64,000 nucleotides of DNA from Wolfiporia cocos (taxonomy: Eukaryota; Basidiomycota; Agaricomycetes; Polyporales; Phaeolaceae). The stretch is taken from NCBI GenBank assembly GCA_029448655.1, contig JACCLO010000014.1:1302001-1366000 (forward strand), in the 5' to 3' direction. The stretch's first letter is position 1; each line of letters begins with the position of its first letter. The notes beneath the pieces were generated by a model, which had not been told where the DNA came from, did no database searches, and was given only the letters and a program-made list of their open reading frames with translations. Below, piece by piece: positions 46,160 through 59,272 of this stretch. Both the position numbers and the translations under genes were made by a program.

Positions 46160-48016
46160 GCTGTCAGGTCGGTGTTGTTTCTGGATGGCGTTCTTCAGCC
46201 TGTCCAGCTTGTACGATGTTCTTACGGGAAGCGTAGCAGATATACACCCGCCCCATGAGCGGCGTCACCGCGGTGCGTCGTGCCTGCCTTGACGCGAGTT
46301 GATCGATCTGGAGGTCTCTTCATCTACACCCAACGCTGCGGTGCCTGATTCACAGCAGCGGCAGTCATGTGTAGTAGAACACGCACCCTGACTTCTGAGG
46401 CGCGCGCATGGGGCCACCATCACTGTGCGCGCCGAAGCGCAGTCACCCTTGGATGCCATCACGAGCATGCCACGGCGACGTGGGAAGCTGGGGGATGTAC
46501 GTAAGTCGCTGACATTTTGAATCAAGTCGTGATGTGGAGGTTGTTCGGCCGCTCACATGGATCCTGCAGGGCTGAGTTGCTGCTGATATCAATAAGGCCT
46601 CGGTGCGTGCTGTGGCGGTCTTCATCTGCGTCACCGTGATGCTGCGCGACAGCAAGCGCGAAGACTTGGTAGGGCCATGTGCTTCGCCTCTAAGAAAGAT
46701 GGCAACAGGTCAGTGTTGCGTACGCGTAGAGTCTTCAATCACTCAATGAGACAACCAAATAGTGTGCTGCCTCTGACTTCATGTAAATCTCATTGTTTAA
46801 CAATACCGGAGCATCAGGCCCTTATCCACGAAATGTCACTCAATGAGACAGCGTCGACACATCACGCCCGATCAGGTAGTATGTCTTATCGACTGATACT
46901 ACATCGCGCTCATTTGAAGCTGCTGCTTCTTTCGAGGTTCGTCGTGTTTACATGAAGTCATCCAACCATGATGAAAGCTCAGCAGTTGTATGTAAAAGGC
47001 TTACACCTAAAGCCGATGCTCATATGGAAGGTGTAATGTGACCTTCGGCGTCTGATCAGCCTAGTCTAGATCTATCCCACGACACAGTCATCTGGACGCT
47101 ACCATGACCCCACTGCGGGACCGATAGCTTACAGCCGACAATGTCAGAGACACAATACTCTAGCAGTAATACTACACAAGCTCTGTCCGCTGTAGAGATG
47201 CACGAGTGTAGATACTACAACTGAACGTCGCCGCTACGGAGATGAAATACCATGTGCAGTCTTTGACAATCCATTCTGTTCGTCTTCTGAGTGTTATGTG
47301 CATGTGAAGCAGACGCGTCAGTGACGATGACGCAACCTCCATTTTTTCTTCACAGCCACTGGACCTGTTTGGTAACCATCTTACTTAATCGGGCTATATG
47401 ATCACTACCTTCTCTTGTCCATTTCGCAACTTCGTCTTCCTTCATTTTCGGTCGGCTCTTGAATTCGCCACTCTTGCAGCATAAATACTGGCTCGCGACG
47501 CGTTTCCTCCGCCCGCGCTCTCCTCGTAACATTATGGGCGACCTGCTTTACTATGCATCTCCTACATCGCACCATTACCCCGTTCTCGCATCTCAGATAC
47601 TCGATTGAAACACGCTGACATTGCTTTCACACGCCACACGATGCGCTTAAGCTTGTCGTTTCAGCTCACACAAGCGAAGATCTACCGAAGACGGTCGGCG
47701 GTCAACATGATGCGATGAAGGTGAACGGACGGTGCTGGGAAAGGGTGCTGCCTCCGCATCAGCCGTCCTCTGTGCATGCTACATGTACAGCGCCGGTCGT
47801 CGTGGCCAAGACGCCCGCGCTGCCGCGGAAGCAAATTGGCGACCGACCGAGCGCGCCTGTGACCCTGTATGATAAGAGGCACGGAGACAAGCATGCACCC
47901 GCAATGAATCGGACGCTCTCTCGCCACCAGCACGCCGCCCTCTTCTTGTCCGCATAGTCCTTCGCCGTGGCCTTGACTCCCCCTAATCTGCCTGCGCGAC
48001 TCCCGACCCCCGCGCG
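46160..48016. other. Intergenic, 1.86 kb
   Basis: 3' flank of the MYND gene and promoter side of the Zn2Cys6 gene. Contains a 15-bp direct repeat TCACTCAATGAGACA at about 46739 and 46837. No gene recognised. Confidence 0.4.
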
Positions 48017-50553
48017 ATGCCGAACCAGACGCGTGCGCGCGCGGACGACAAGGAGCGCACGGCGCGCGTCCAGGAGCAGGAGTTCAAGCGCGCACGGGGT
48101 GCCATATCTTGCGCAGAATGCCGCCGCCTTAAGCTAAAGTGCGACAAGACCGTCCCTTGCTCCTCCTGCAAGCGGCGTGGCTGCTCTTCAATATGCCCGA
48201 ACGGCGCCCTCACCACCGGCCAAGGCACTCGGTGAGTCCCCGCGCTCCTCGTCTCGACCGCGCAGCCGATCCCGGCCCAGGTTCATCCTCGCAGACACGG
48301 ACCGCCTCCACCGCAAAATCGCCGAAATGAGCGACCGCATTCGCCAGCTCGAGGATGCGCTCGCCCTTCTACAGAGCAGCGTCTCCCGCGAGGCCCATCC
48401 CCTCCTCGCGCGAGACTTCCTCTCCATCAAATCTGGCCTCGAGCTGCACGTCGCGTCCAGCCGTAATGGTGAGAACGGTGGCACCGGGGACGGCCCGGAC
48501 GACGGCGCGGAGGAGGACTCGCAATACATCGACGCGTTCGGGACGCTGGCTGTCAGGGACGATGGTGCTGCGACCTTCTATGGACGGTCTGCGGGCTCGG
48601 AGGTGCGTCCACAGGGAATCTAAGTCTGTCCTCAAGTTGACCCATCTGACCACGCAGAGCCTGCTGCTGGTGAGTCGTCCTCCGTGCGTGGACACCCTGC
48701 CAGCCACTGACGATCCTCCAGGACGAGTCGCCCGCGCTTTCTCTCGCCGCTCCATCCGGCTCGGCCTCGTCGCTCCCGCCCACCCTCTCCCGGCTGACCA
48801 CGACGTTCCCCTCCGCGCCCACGCTCGACCTGTCCGTGCTCCTTACGCACTTCCTCCCACCCTGGCCACGCGCCGCCGCACTGTGCGACCTCTATCTCGA
48901 ACAGGCGCCCTGGTTCTTCGGCGCGGTGACGAAGCGGCAGCTCACGGAGGAGGTTATCCCGCTCTTCTACCCTGAGGCCGCCCCCTCCTCCGGCGCGCTC
49001 AGCAGCTCCGCATCCGCGTTTGCGCTCCCTAGCACGGGCGCGGGCGGGAAGAGTGCGGGCGCGTCGTCGCACGACCTCGCGCTGCTCTTCGTCGTGTTCT
49101 GCTTCGGCGCGCTCACGGATAGCACGCTCCCCCCCGCGCCACACAACGGCGAGGCGGCGCAGTACTACGAGCTCGCGCGCGCCGCGCTCAATGTCGAGTC
49201 CCCGCTCGAGCGCCCGCCCGCCGTCGCGACCGTGCAGACGCTGAGCTTGATGGCGATATACCAGGTGCGCTTGCGGCGGCGGCGTCGCTGGTGGAGGCTG
49301 GAGCGTGCTGATCAACGGCCTGCAGGGCTTGGTCGCGGACGAGAACAGTATTGAGTCTACGTGGTCCCTCATGGGGCTCAGCTCGAAGCTCGCACAGAGT
49401 GTGCGTTCTCTGGTTGTTCTGCGTGTCATTGCCGCTCACGTCATCGCTCCTTGGCACACAGATCGGGCTGCGTAAGTACCGCACAAACCGTCGGCGGACC
49501 AGAAGCTGACGAGAGAGAGGGCAGACCGCGATTGCGCACGGTGGAAGCTCACGCCGGCGGAGGTGCAGAAGCGCCGCGCGCTGTTCTGGGAGCTATTCAT
49601 TACGGACTGCTGGCAGGTGCGTCGCGCTTCGCCACTCGTTGTGTGTATGGGCTGATGAAAGCAACGGTGCAATTGGTGGACGTAGGCGCTCGCCACGGGC
49701 CGCCTGCCCACGTTCGGGCTGCCGTTTGTCGACACTGAGCTGCCTGCGGACCCGGACGAGACCCTCGCGGACGACGGGACGCCCCAGCCGAGCTGTACGT
49801 CGTGTCTGTCTCTCCGTCGCATCTTCATCTATCTGACCATCTCGTCTTTTCAAACCCGCCTTCACCGTTTACCTCGTCACGTTCGCTTTACTATTTTGGC
49901 TGCCACCTCCGATGCGCCTGCTCCCCGTCTCCCTCCCTTAACCTGTCGCCCTCCATTCACCCGTCGCCCCCCATTCGCCCGTCGTCGCACGCGGTAGTCC
50001 CCGCGTGGAAGGCGCGCTGGGGACGCGAGTGCGTTTCGGAGGTCGTGCAGGGCACGCTGACCGCCCGCGCGCCAAAGTACACGGTAATACTTGAGCTGGA
50101 CCGCAAGCTGCGCGACGTCCCGCTCCCGCGCTACGCGCAGGGGCCCCCGCCCCCGGGCGCGGGCCTCTCGCAGACCATGTCGCATTTCATGCCGATCAAC
50201 TATCTGCACCTGAGTGCGTCGCGTTCTTTGTGTTTTAGACGTTTTTGGCGTGTGTGAGCTGATCGGCGGCGACGCGTAGCGCTGCTCTACGTGCACCGGT
50301 GCTTCTTCGCGCAGGCACTGACGGACCACCCGTCGGACCCGCTTCGGAGCCAGTACGCCCCGTCCTTCCTCGCAGGGTACAGAAGCGCGTGCGCGTTCCT
50401 CGGCACGGTCCGCGACCAGTTCGAGCTCTTCCCCGTGCAGATCGCCCGCTTTTGGGTGCTGTGGACGCACGGCTTCTCTGCTGCGGTGCGTGCTCCCCAT
50501 CCTCCTCGTGCTGGGCACTGCAGGCGGCTGACGTCGTCATCGCCGTCGTGGTT

Positions 50554-50585
<32 letters not shown>

Positions 50586-51241
50586 GTAGGTAATGCTCGC
50601 GTCTATCGTCACGCATTGCGGGGCGACGAAGACGGCGCAGGCGGCGCTTGGCGAGCTGCGCCTGGCGTATGACCTGTTCGAGAAGGCGGCGAAGCATGGC
50701 GGGCGCGCGGTCAAGTTCCTGGTGCGTCATCTTCCCCATTCTCCGTCTTCGCCGCACCGCGTGCTGACGAGTCCACTTTGCCATCGCGCCGCTCGTTCTT
50801 GTTCTTCGTCTCGCCGTGCCGTCGATGACATGCGCCGCCGTGCTGCCGATAACAGCCCATCGTCCGGCGGCTGCACGACAAGGCGTACCAGGCGTACACG
50901 AAGGGCTTCCCGCCGGTGCCTCCGCGGGACGGCATCTTCACGCAGCGTACGGACGCGCGCGAGGACGAGCTCTCGATATTCTCCGGCCGCACGCGCACCG
51001 TCGCCACGAAGGCCAAGCCGGCCACGTCCAGCCCCGGCTCTGGGGCTGGGACGTCGGCGAGCTCAGGACCGGGGTCGAAGGGGGGATCTGAAAGGAGCTC
51101 GGAGAGCCCGCAGGCGGTGGAGGCGTTCCCCGCGCTCGAGTCGTACGGCGCGAGCGTGCACCCGGCGCTCGTGGACCAGATGCGCACGTTTAGCGGCGAG
51201 CTCGACTTGCAGATCAACGCGGTTAGGGAGAGGTATATGGT

Positions 51242-51282
<41 letters not shown>

Positions 51283-52442
51283 AACAGCAGCAGCAGTATG
51301 AAGGGAATGTGCAGTATGGGCTCTCTAGTTCTCAGGGGCAGGTGCAGTATGACAGTCCTGGGTCGTCGCAGGGGCAGTACAGCAGCCCCGGGCAGTTCGA
51401 CAGCCCTAGCTCGTCGCAACAGCAGTACGATAGCCCCGTATCGCAGCAGCAGTATGACAGTCCTGGGGCGCAGCAGCAATATGCGAACGCCGGCCATGGA
51501 CAGCAGTATGCGGACGCTCAGTATGTGAGCACTGCTCAGCAGCAGTACCCAAGCTCCGGCCAACCGTACGCAAATACTGCCCAACAAGGGTACGCGGATT
51601 CTGCCCAGCAAGGGTACGCGGATTCTGTCCAGCAAGGGTATGCGAATTCCGCCCCGCACCATTATGCCGATCCTGTCAATGGGCAGCAACAGTACAATGG
51701 CACTGTTCACTATGATACCTCACAGCAATACGCTCCCTCGCAGCAGCAGCAGCAGTACGATGGCTGGCATGGACAGTCCACGCAAGGCTCGATGTCCCCG
51801 CCCGGCTCGATGCCCCCGCCACCAGTTCCCGCGCCGATGCATCCACCGGCGGTCTCGACGACCATGCCCCCGCCCCCAGTCCCAGCGCATGCGCAGTACT
51901 CGCAGACGCAGCGGTCGCAGCTGGTATCAGTCGCCGGCCCAGTAGACGGCGCCTATGCGTCCGCCCATACGTCCGCCCAACAGAGCCAGACGCAGACGTA
52001 CGGTGCGTATGACACGCAGCATCATCAACAGGGACACATGTACTACAATACCGCGCCGACGCCTTCGTCAGGGTACGCTGCGCCACAACAGCCGCCCTCC
52101 TGGTACCCGCCAGCCGCGCAAGATGCCCACTTCGTGTATGATCTCCCGCCGCCGCCGCCACCGCCCGCGGAACATGCACAGCACAACGCGACCCCCAGCC
52201 ACAGTCGCCGGCCGAGCATGAATATGGGGCATGCGCCCGGACATGGCATGCAGCGAAGTCAAAGCATGAGCAGGAGTCAGAGCATCAGTCGGAGCGCGAG
52301 CATGAGCAGCCTGCGTGGGCACGCGCAGGAACAGATGCAGCCGGCTGCGGTGATACCGGTACTGCCTGGCGCGCCGTATAGCTTGCAGGAGACTTGGATG
52401 TCGTTCATGCAGCACGAACTACCGGGCTTTGGGCGGCGGTGA
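48017..52442 (+). CDS. Zn2Cys6 fungal transcription factor with glutamine-rich C-terminus
   Basis: Nuclear regulator with an N-terminal binuclear zinc cluster: CAECRRLKLKCDKTVPCSSC followed by KRRGCSSIC, spacing CX2CX6CX5CX2CX8C. Next comes a dimerisation-type coil 'RLHRKIAEMSDRIRQLEDAL'. The fungal-specific TF middle homology region spans about 48.7-50.7 kb ('LLTHFLPPWPRAAALCDLYL', 'APWFFGAVTKRQLTEEVIPL', 'ALFWELFITDCWQ', 'VPAWKARWGRECVSEVVQGT', 'RCFFAQALTDHPSDPLRSQY'). About ten introns, one around 200 nt (49.79-49.99 kb), interrupt it. The last exon (from about 50.86 kb) carries 'AYTKGFPPVPPRDGIFTQRT', a Gln tract and a Pro/Gln/Ser-rich tail ending 'MQHELPGFGRR', a plausible activation domain. 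Targets unknown. Confidence 0.88.
51240..51650 (+). repeat. Polyglutamine tract and degenerate coding tandem repeats
   Basis: About 18 consecutive Gln codons (mostly CAG, four CAA; 51243..51296) are followed by imperfect repeats of the type YDSPGSSQGQ (51340..51480) and YADSAQQG (51560..51650). The Gln tract is a pure codon run prone to length change; all units keep frame. Confidence 0.9.
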
Positions 52443-55400
52443 AGGATAGATGTGATGGTAGCTTGTTTGGGTTCCGTTGTACTGCTCTATATGCTGATTT
52501 GTGCTTCTGATCGATTACGCTTTGTACATCGTCGTCGTAGTATCGTACGCATTGCTCTGTAGTCGTTATGCATGTATGCTTGCTCTTTGCTGTCATATGC
52601 ACTCTGTTTTCTCTGTCGATCCACAGATGTGAAGCTTCGTGGCGTCAGACAATTGTTGCGAGTGGCGGGGTGCTCAGGTATACTCAGAACAACCTAATGC
52701 CCATATGCATGCAATGATAATAGGATTCCGCGTTTACGGAAGTTGAATCACTGGTATGTGTGAAATGTCTCAGGAGGTCATGCTGTATACACGCGTTCTA
52801 CGGACAAGGTGGCCTTGAGTCATCGTAGGTATCAGGTTATTATTTATGATCGTGGCAAGTCTGCACTGTTGCCGCCGCGGAGAAAGCTGACGCCTGATGC
52901 ATACCAGTGATCGCGCTACGTATGGCTCAGAACTACAGCTATGTAAGGACGAAGCGCTTGCATAGTGGTCATTAATATTGATCGGTCAATATCCTCGCAA
53001 GTTAGTGAGTCTTCATTGATGCAATATACTTGACATGATAATGGATACGAATCGTAAGCGAGCCTCTGCGCATTGAGCATAATTAGCAATCCATCGCGGA
53101 TTTTGGCGACCAGATTCCAGACAAGTTTGCTTGCCTGAGGCGAGTGTCAGCGCCATCGTTGAAGTCAATCGCTCGATATATATGGTAAGGGCTCGACGCC
53201 AATAGCTTCTGATCCTAACAACCACAAACATTCCTCTCTTTCGCGGCAAGATCACTGGCAGGACAATAGTGTAAGGCGATTGCTGTCAACAGTCTAAGTA
53301 GTATCTGAATAGCATCCGCTAGGCTGCTTTCTATTGCTGTATCAGTATGTCCTTCCTCATAGGACCAGTATCTGGTGCAGTTGCTGCAGGAGGGGTACGT
53401 GCTAGATAGCGAATCACAGGACGTCCATAACTCAACAACCCGCCAATCGGGAAGGTTTATTATGGCTTCTCTACTTTGATACAAACACGGTGAGCAGTAC
53501 GAGACACGGCGCTAAAACACGCTCAGTGAACGACACGCATTACTAGAACGCAGCAACATTGCACCGAGTGCGTTCCATCGGCCGCAAATTAAACTGTCTT
53601 CACAGGCTGATGTTTCAGCTTTGTTTCAGCTTACTGAAGCTCTCACAGAAGCTCTGCGATACACATTCCGATATGGATGCTCCACCACCTGCGTCTCAAC
53701 GCATAGTGCAGCACCCATTTAGTTCTATGTTGAAGAGCCAGTGGAATGCCCAGATCGAGGCTCTTTTCCAATCTTCCGGCGATTGGAGCCGACGAGTTGC
53801 GGACTGGAGTCAGCAAGTGCTCTACGGAGGACACGCAGCCCCTCACAAGAAGGATTAGGGTTCTTCCAGAACAAGTTGTCAGTTGACGTACACCGGGCCT
53901 GTGATACGAATGTCTCCAATTTGTGGCTCCGTAGGACTCCCGCGAGCTTCTGTTCCTGCCTTACACTATCATACCTTCGCTGAATACTGTTTCCTGCGCT
54001 TCTGTGGAGAGACTTGAGCTAGTGAGACTCGCGCAGCTGCGATTTGACACCTTGACAGGGCTGCATCGCTCAGCGATACTGGCAGGGGTAGGGCACTCGC
54101 GGCAAGTCAACAACACAGCAATCATTATACGGACGTATCGGATGAACGCGCAAAAACCGCGCAAGAATACTCTGCTATGAACACTCGTGAATTCTATATC
54201 GCTGTTGCTGCTGCTGCTTCGAGGCGTCATACATACCTTGGCGGCGGAAATGAGGCTTCCTCGATCCGTATTCGGTGGCATGCAATGCCTCGCGCAGGGC
54301 TGTACAGTCATTCTATTCGGTCGCAGAACCGCATGTTGGCCATGAGGTGCAATTGCCCTTTGCCAAATGCCTTTTGTTGCCGAGTTGTCTCTTGTATCGA
54401 CATAAATGATGCTCGCAAATTGTTGTTGCTTGTAATAGATTCAAACGGATGTGCCTAATCAAGAACTAGGAAAGAGGCCAATGAACAGGTACGCATTTGA
54501 CATTCTCCATTTTAGCGCAAGCACCGATGTCCAGTGACACTGTAGTACACATGGGCTTCTAGAGCTGAGCGGGCTGCAACGCAGCTTTCAGAAGTTCTGT
54601 GCTAGTATTGTACAGGTCAGAACCTGACAATTCTTGTATCATCTGCAGGACAAGGGATGCAGAAACGAAGACATTTAAAGCAACCGCTGCCCCTCGCACA
54701 CGTTCGACGCGATCGAACCTGGGCTTTGGTCAGATCGAGATGCTTCGCGAAGAGTCGAGGACCAATCGGACCTTGAAAGCCTTGATAACCCCGTCTTGAA
54801 AGTCGGCATGCTCGTTTGCATCTACGCTCTTTCACCTTCACGGAGCTCCTCGGTGGCCGACGGATCACTGCCTTGCATCTCTAGTTGCTGACGAGACTCG
54901 GTCGTAGTAGGGTTCCCAATTCACCTCCGAGGGCTTCGGACGGCCCGGCTGCAGAAGGAGACGGGACCCCGCATAAATCTTTTCCCGTCGTACATACTAA
55001 CCATTGAAGCATTCGCCGTCGATGCGGACGCGGCACTGCAATTCTACGAATACGGCACACCTGCATGCTCAGCGATTATCGGAACAGAATCTTTGCATTG
55101 CGCTTCACGTTGCCAAGAGGTGCGGTATTTCATTGATGCTATGTAAAATCATCCAGGGTGTCGTGTCGTAAGTGGATGCCTAGCCATGTCAGCTCTGATG
55201 AGCCCTATTTGTAGGAGACTAAGCAGAATGCACCTAACGCGCGCGTTCCAATGGACGTTACTCCGAGTATCCCGACTTCTGCACAGCATCAAGAACCATG
55301 TGGTCCTGCCTTGACTCAGCTTGCGCGCATTGTCTCCTTCTGTAACATCGGAGGCTTTGGACCTTCTGATCCTAGAACTCTATACAACGGGGTAGGGAGC

Positions 55401-56383
55401 TACCTATGTCTCGACGTACCAGGCAGCTAACGCCACATTCCTCTGGTTAAAGATGATCTAACGAGGGATTTGTTCGAAATCTGCCAGTGATTGGTTGGCA
55501 CTGGGTGCATGCTCGGTCAAAATAATCCTACCTATGTGATTCATGATGTAGAGCGTTTACGTATTGAATGACGTCCGAGTAAGCCACATGCAACGCGGCG
55601 GAGGTTCCTGTTTACGGCTCGAAGGCGTACGGCATAAGCGAAGTCTCCATTTCGATGACAAGGCGTACTACGCGTTCCAGGTCAGTAAGTTCGATCAACG
55701 CCCAGATCTGCGGAGCGACTGATTCATCCGGGGCGACAACAGGTATTGAGGGTCGTTGAAGGAGTTCCTTTGATCCTTCAGGCTTGCGGTCCGAGATATG
55801 CAAGACGCCAGCTGAGCGGTCCTAAACACTCACCGATCAGTATGGAGGGTGAACCGCAGCTGGCAATGCCCGCCAGCGCGCCCGTATTACCTCCATAGGC
55901 CTTTGTTGCCTAGACACTCGGCTGTGCCTGCTTCGGCGTTGGCGGTAGTTGCCTTTGGTCGTCTGATTTGTTTTTGCAGGCGATTTACTGATCGGTACGA
56001 ATGCCTGGGCGATTACTTGATTTGAATATTCAGTTACGTTCTGCAGGGTCTTGCAGAGGCTGACTGAGCATCTGCTAGAAGACATGATCTCGCAGACTGG
56101 TACGTTTAACCGAGGCCTGTCGTATGCTTGACAGGTTGATTGATTCATGGATTCCAGAAGACACGACTGTTTCGAGTCCCTTCCAGGCTTGTTTTGCGGC
56201 CCCCGTCCCCGGTTATAGAATCCTGACGATGCGCGGTCTCCCAATGTAGGCCGCCGACGTACCACCTGCATTCCGCATGCCTTACCGCTGATCGGCGACT
56301 GCTTAGTATAAATTGCTACGAAAGATTCCAATCTATCCATCCCCGTCCCTCAGCTTACGGCTCACCGCGCAGTATTAACTGCG
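52443..56383. other. Gene-poor stretch, 3.9 kb
   Basis: Contains the 3' flank of the transcription factor, then DNA with only short open frames, then the promoter of the catalase. Apart from one possible exon at 55612..55822 (minus) I see no protein motif, tRNA or obvious transposon remnant. Confidence 0.35.
55612..55822 (-). CDS. Possible terminal exon of an unrecognised small gene
   Basis: The minus frame after a TTTAG acceptor reads 'DRSAGVLHISDRKPEGSKEL', 'RPSIPVVAPDESVAPQIWAL' and 'IELTDLERVVRLVIEMETSL' before MPYAFEP and a stop. Its composition and hydrophobic spacing look protein-like, but I do not recognise a family and could not find upstream exons with confidence. It may be chance. 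Confidence 0.22.
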
Positions 56384-59272
56384 ATGCTCTCGATTGTGGG
56401 AATACTGGTCGCATCGAACATTTTCATAGCTACCCTATGTTTCGAAGCTCTTGCCAGCCAGCATTCTTCCGGTTTGCGGCGGCAAGACAGTGGAACAGCT
56501 GTAGTAGCATCTCCAGCTCCGGGTGCTGAGCAGTTCTCTTTTGATATCAATGCTGGCATGGCCGTACAATCCTCAGCTTCCGAGGAGGCCGCTCCTGAGT
56601 TACAATACACGACTGACAATGGGGCACCTTACATCAATCCCTACGATGCATGGCGGATTGGCTCGAATGGTCAGTCGGAAACCTATCGTAGAAAGCTGGT
56701 CTGATTCACAGAGATTACAGGCCCTCTCTTGCTCGAGGATTACCACTTGACTGAATTATTCGGCTCATTCGACCGGGAACGAATCCCTGAACGCGTTGTT
56801 CATGCTAAGGGAGGTAAGAACTGCGTATCTTTTGCTGCAACAGATTGGGTACCGATAAGCTCTTCGTCAGCCGGCGCGCATGGCTACTTCGAGGTAACGA
56901 ATGCAAGCTTCTGTAGACAATATACCATGCTGTATGTCACTGTAATGATCTGCTGCGCGGAGATGTGTTAATCTAGATCTATCAAGGGATATGCTGAGCG
57001 AGGTTAGTTCGACCTTTTCGAGCTCTATTCGGCTTAGCTGAGATCACCCAGGATGGTCTTCGTACTCCGGTCACTGGTCAGTACATTCTTGCGCGGGAAA
57101 CGCGAAAGATCCATTGATGCCGTGTATTAGTGAGGATTAGCACTGTCAGCGGCGAAACAGGGTCTTCGGATGAATTCAGAGATCCTCGCGGCTTTGCGGT
57201 CAAGTGCGTGATTTCCTCACTATCTGTGCATGTTGACTCATTGAATCGGCATAACAGGATGCGTACCCGGAAAGGGATCCTCGATATTGTAATGAATAGT
57301 GAGTAGCCAGATTATGTGACCGGTTAAATGCACTAGAACTCATATCTCATATACCAGACACGCCAGTGTTCTTCATGCGTGACCCATCGAAGTTCCCGTA
57401 CTTCATTCACGTACACATATGACTACTTTGATGATTGATCTACGTACTGATTGGTTCCTACAGACCCAGAAGCGTAACCCGCAGACGAACCTTCGCGACA
57501 AAGAGTAATGATCTTTGATTGTCCTAAGAAAGCTTGAATTTAAGCCCCAATATCAACAGCATGTTTTGGGACTATCTCAGCTCGAGCCCAGAGTCTCTAT
57601 ATCAGGCTATGATTCTGTTTTCTGACCGCGGCACACCGTATGGATTCAGACACATGAACGCTTGGACTGGGCATAGCTACCGGTACGTATCTTCGACTGC
57701 GCTAAGTCTTGGATTACAAACGCCTGATGTCATGCAGGTGGATTCAATCGGACGGCACATGGCACTACGTGAAGCTATTCTTCGAAACAATGCAGGGGGT
57801 GAGTGATTCTCCGCCACAGGATGATGATAGGGACCACTCATATTTGGATGACTAGGTCAAGAACTTCACCAATGCAGAAGCGACATACATTCAAGGTAGC
57901 GAATCGATAGTTCTATCATGCTCGGCACGAGATATTGACAAAATCTGCTTTGTAGGCGAGAATCCGGACTTTGCTACTCAAGACCTCTTCGAAGCGATTG
58001 CAAATGGCTCATACCCTGGATGGACCGTCTACGCTCAAGTCATGTCTCCAGAGCAAGCAGAGACTTACAAGTTTGTCATGTTCGAAATTATCCGTCGTAG
58101 CCATTGACATCCTTCTGAAGGTACAACGTACTGGACCTGACTAAGTACGTTTGCTGCTACATTTCTGACGTTCAGCGGGCTCAATGTTGCTTATACCAGG
58201 GAATGGGATGACACAATCCCCTATGTCGAGATTGGCAGGATGTATCTTACACAAAACCCAGTCAAGTGCGCTGATACTCCTACCGGCACAGGATATGATA
58301 TTGCAATCTGACGCATCTTCGTAGCTATTTCGCGGAGATAGAACAAGCAGCGTTCTCACCCTCACATATTGTTGACGGATGGGCACCTTCTGCTGATCCC
58401 ATGCTGCAAGCCCGAATGTTTGCCTATTCAGGTAGATTCTCCCAGGTTCTAGAGATCGCTTTGATAAAAACGCGAGTCCGTCACAGACACGCAGCGCTAC
58501 CGTTTGGGAGTGAACCACATGGTGAGCTCATTCTATGATCATGGCTTTACCATATCCTCACACTACTTCACAGCAAATTCCGGTCAGTGCTGCTTGCGTA
58601 GCTTGATACATTGATCGAACTAGTTTTATTCCTGCCATAGGTCAACGCTCCGGTCACGCCAGTCGGTAAGTCACGATTCCGCGGAGAGGGAAGTATACTA
58701 TACATACTGAAGATGAATGGTAGCAAACTTTGAGCGAGCTGGTTACATGAACATCAACGGAAATCAAGGAAACAGGCCAAACTACATGTCCACGCTCAGC
58801 CCGCTTATGCTCTACAACCGCACATGGGCTTTGGACTCCCACCAGCAATGGGTGGTAAGATGTCGCGTAATGCGACGAATTCTTTACTCTGATCAGTGTC
58901 TCACAAAAGGGCGGCGCGGTGCAATCTCTGTCTGCCGTCACTGAGATCGATTTCGCCTGGCCGCGCATCTTCTGGAATGGACTCTCCGAGCAGGATCAGC
59001 AGAACCTGATCAGGTTTGCTCTTGCTGAATATCACATCGCCCATATCTTACGTCGCAATCTTTGCAGTAATGTCATTGGCCATCTGGGCGAGGTTGTCAG
59101 CCAGGAAGTGCGAGAGAGACAAGTAGCCATGTTCTATCACGCGAACCAGACACTCGGCAAGGCCATCGCTGACGGCGTAGGCGTAACGAACATTGAGAAG
59201 CTCACCTTCCCCTATGGCGAGACCTGGTACAACTATACCATCTACAGCGATCGCACCACACTATTCTTCTAG
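56384..59272 (+). CDS. Haem catalase with N-terminal signal peptide
   Basis: Decomposes hydrogen peroxide. The start at 56384 gives a hydrophobic signal sequence ([20 protein letters not shown]) and a dibasic site (GLRRQD), unlike cytosolic or peroxisomal catalases. Catalytic landmarks: '[15 protein letters not shown]' spliced to '[10 protein letters not shown]' (distal His), 'DPRGFAVK', '[17 protein letters not shown]', '[13 protein letters not shown]', '[20 protein letters not shown]', '[12 protein letters not shown]', '[20 protein letters not shown]', '[20 protein letters not shown]' and 'ARMFAYS'/'[11 protein letters not shown]' (proximal Tyr ligand, split by an intron). The catalase-rel C-terminal domain ('[20 protein letters not shown]') closes with an extra tail containing NYT. 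More than ten short introns. Length fits the small-subunit type; no flavodoxin-like extension. Secretion is inferred from the leader only. Confidence 0.9.

Noticed and set aside
48632..49429. 265-aa minus-strand open frame rich in Arg/Glu
   Set aside because: Antisense of the GC-rich middle part of the Zn2Cys6 factor; composition is an artefact.
51063..51710. 215-aa minus-strand Leu-rich open frame
   Set aside because: The Leu run is the complement of the Gln tract of the transcription factor.
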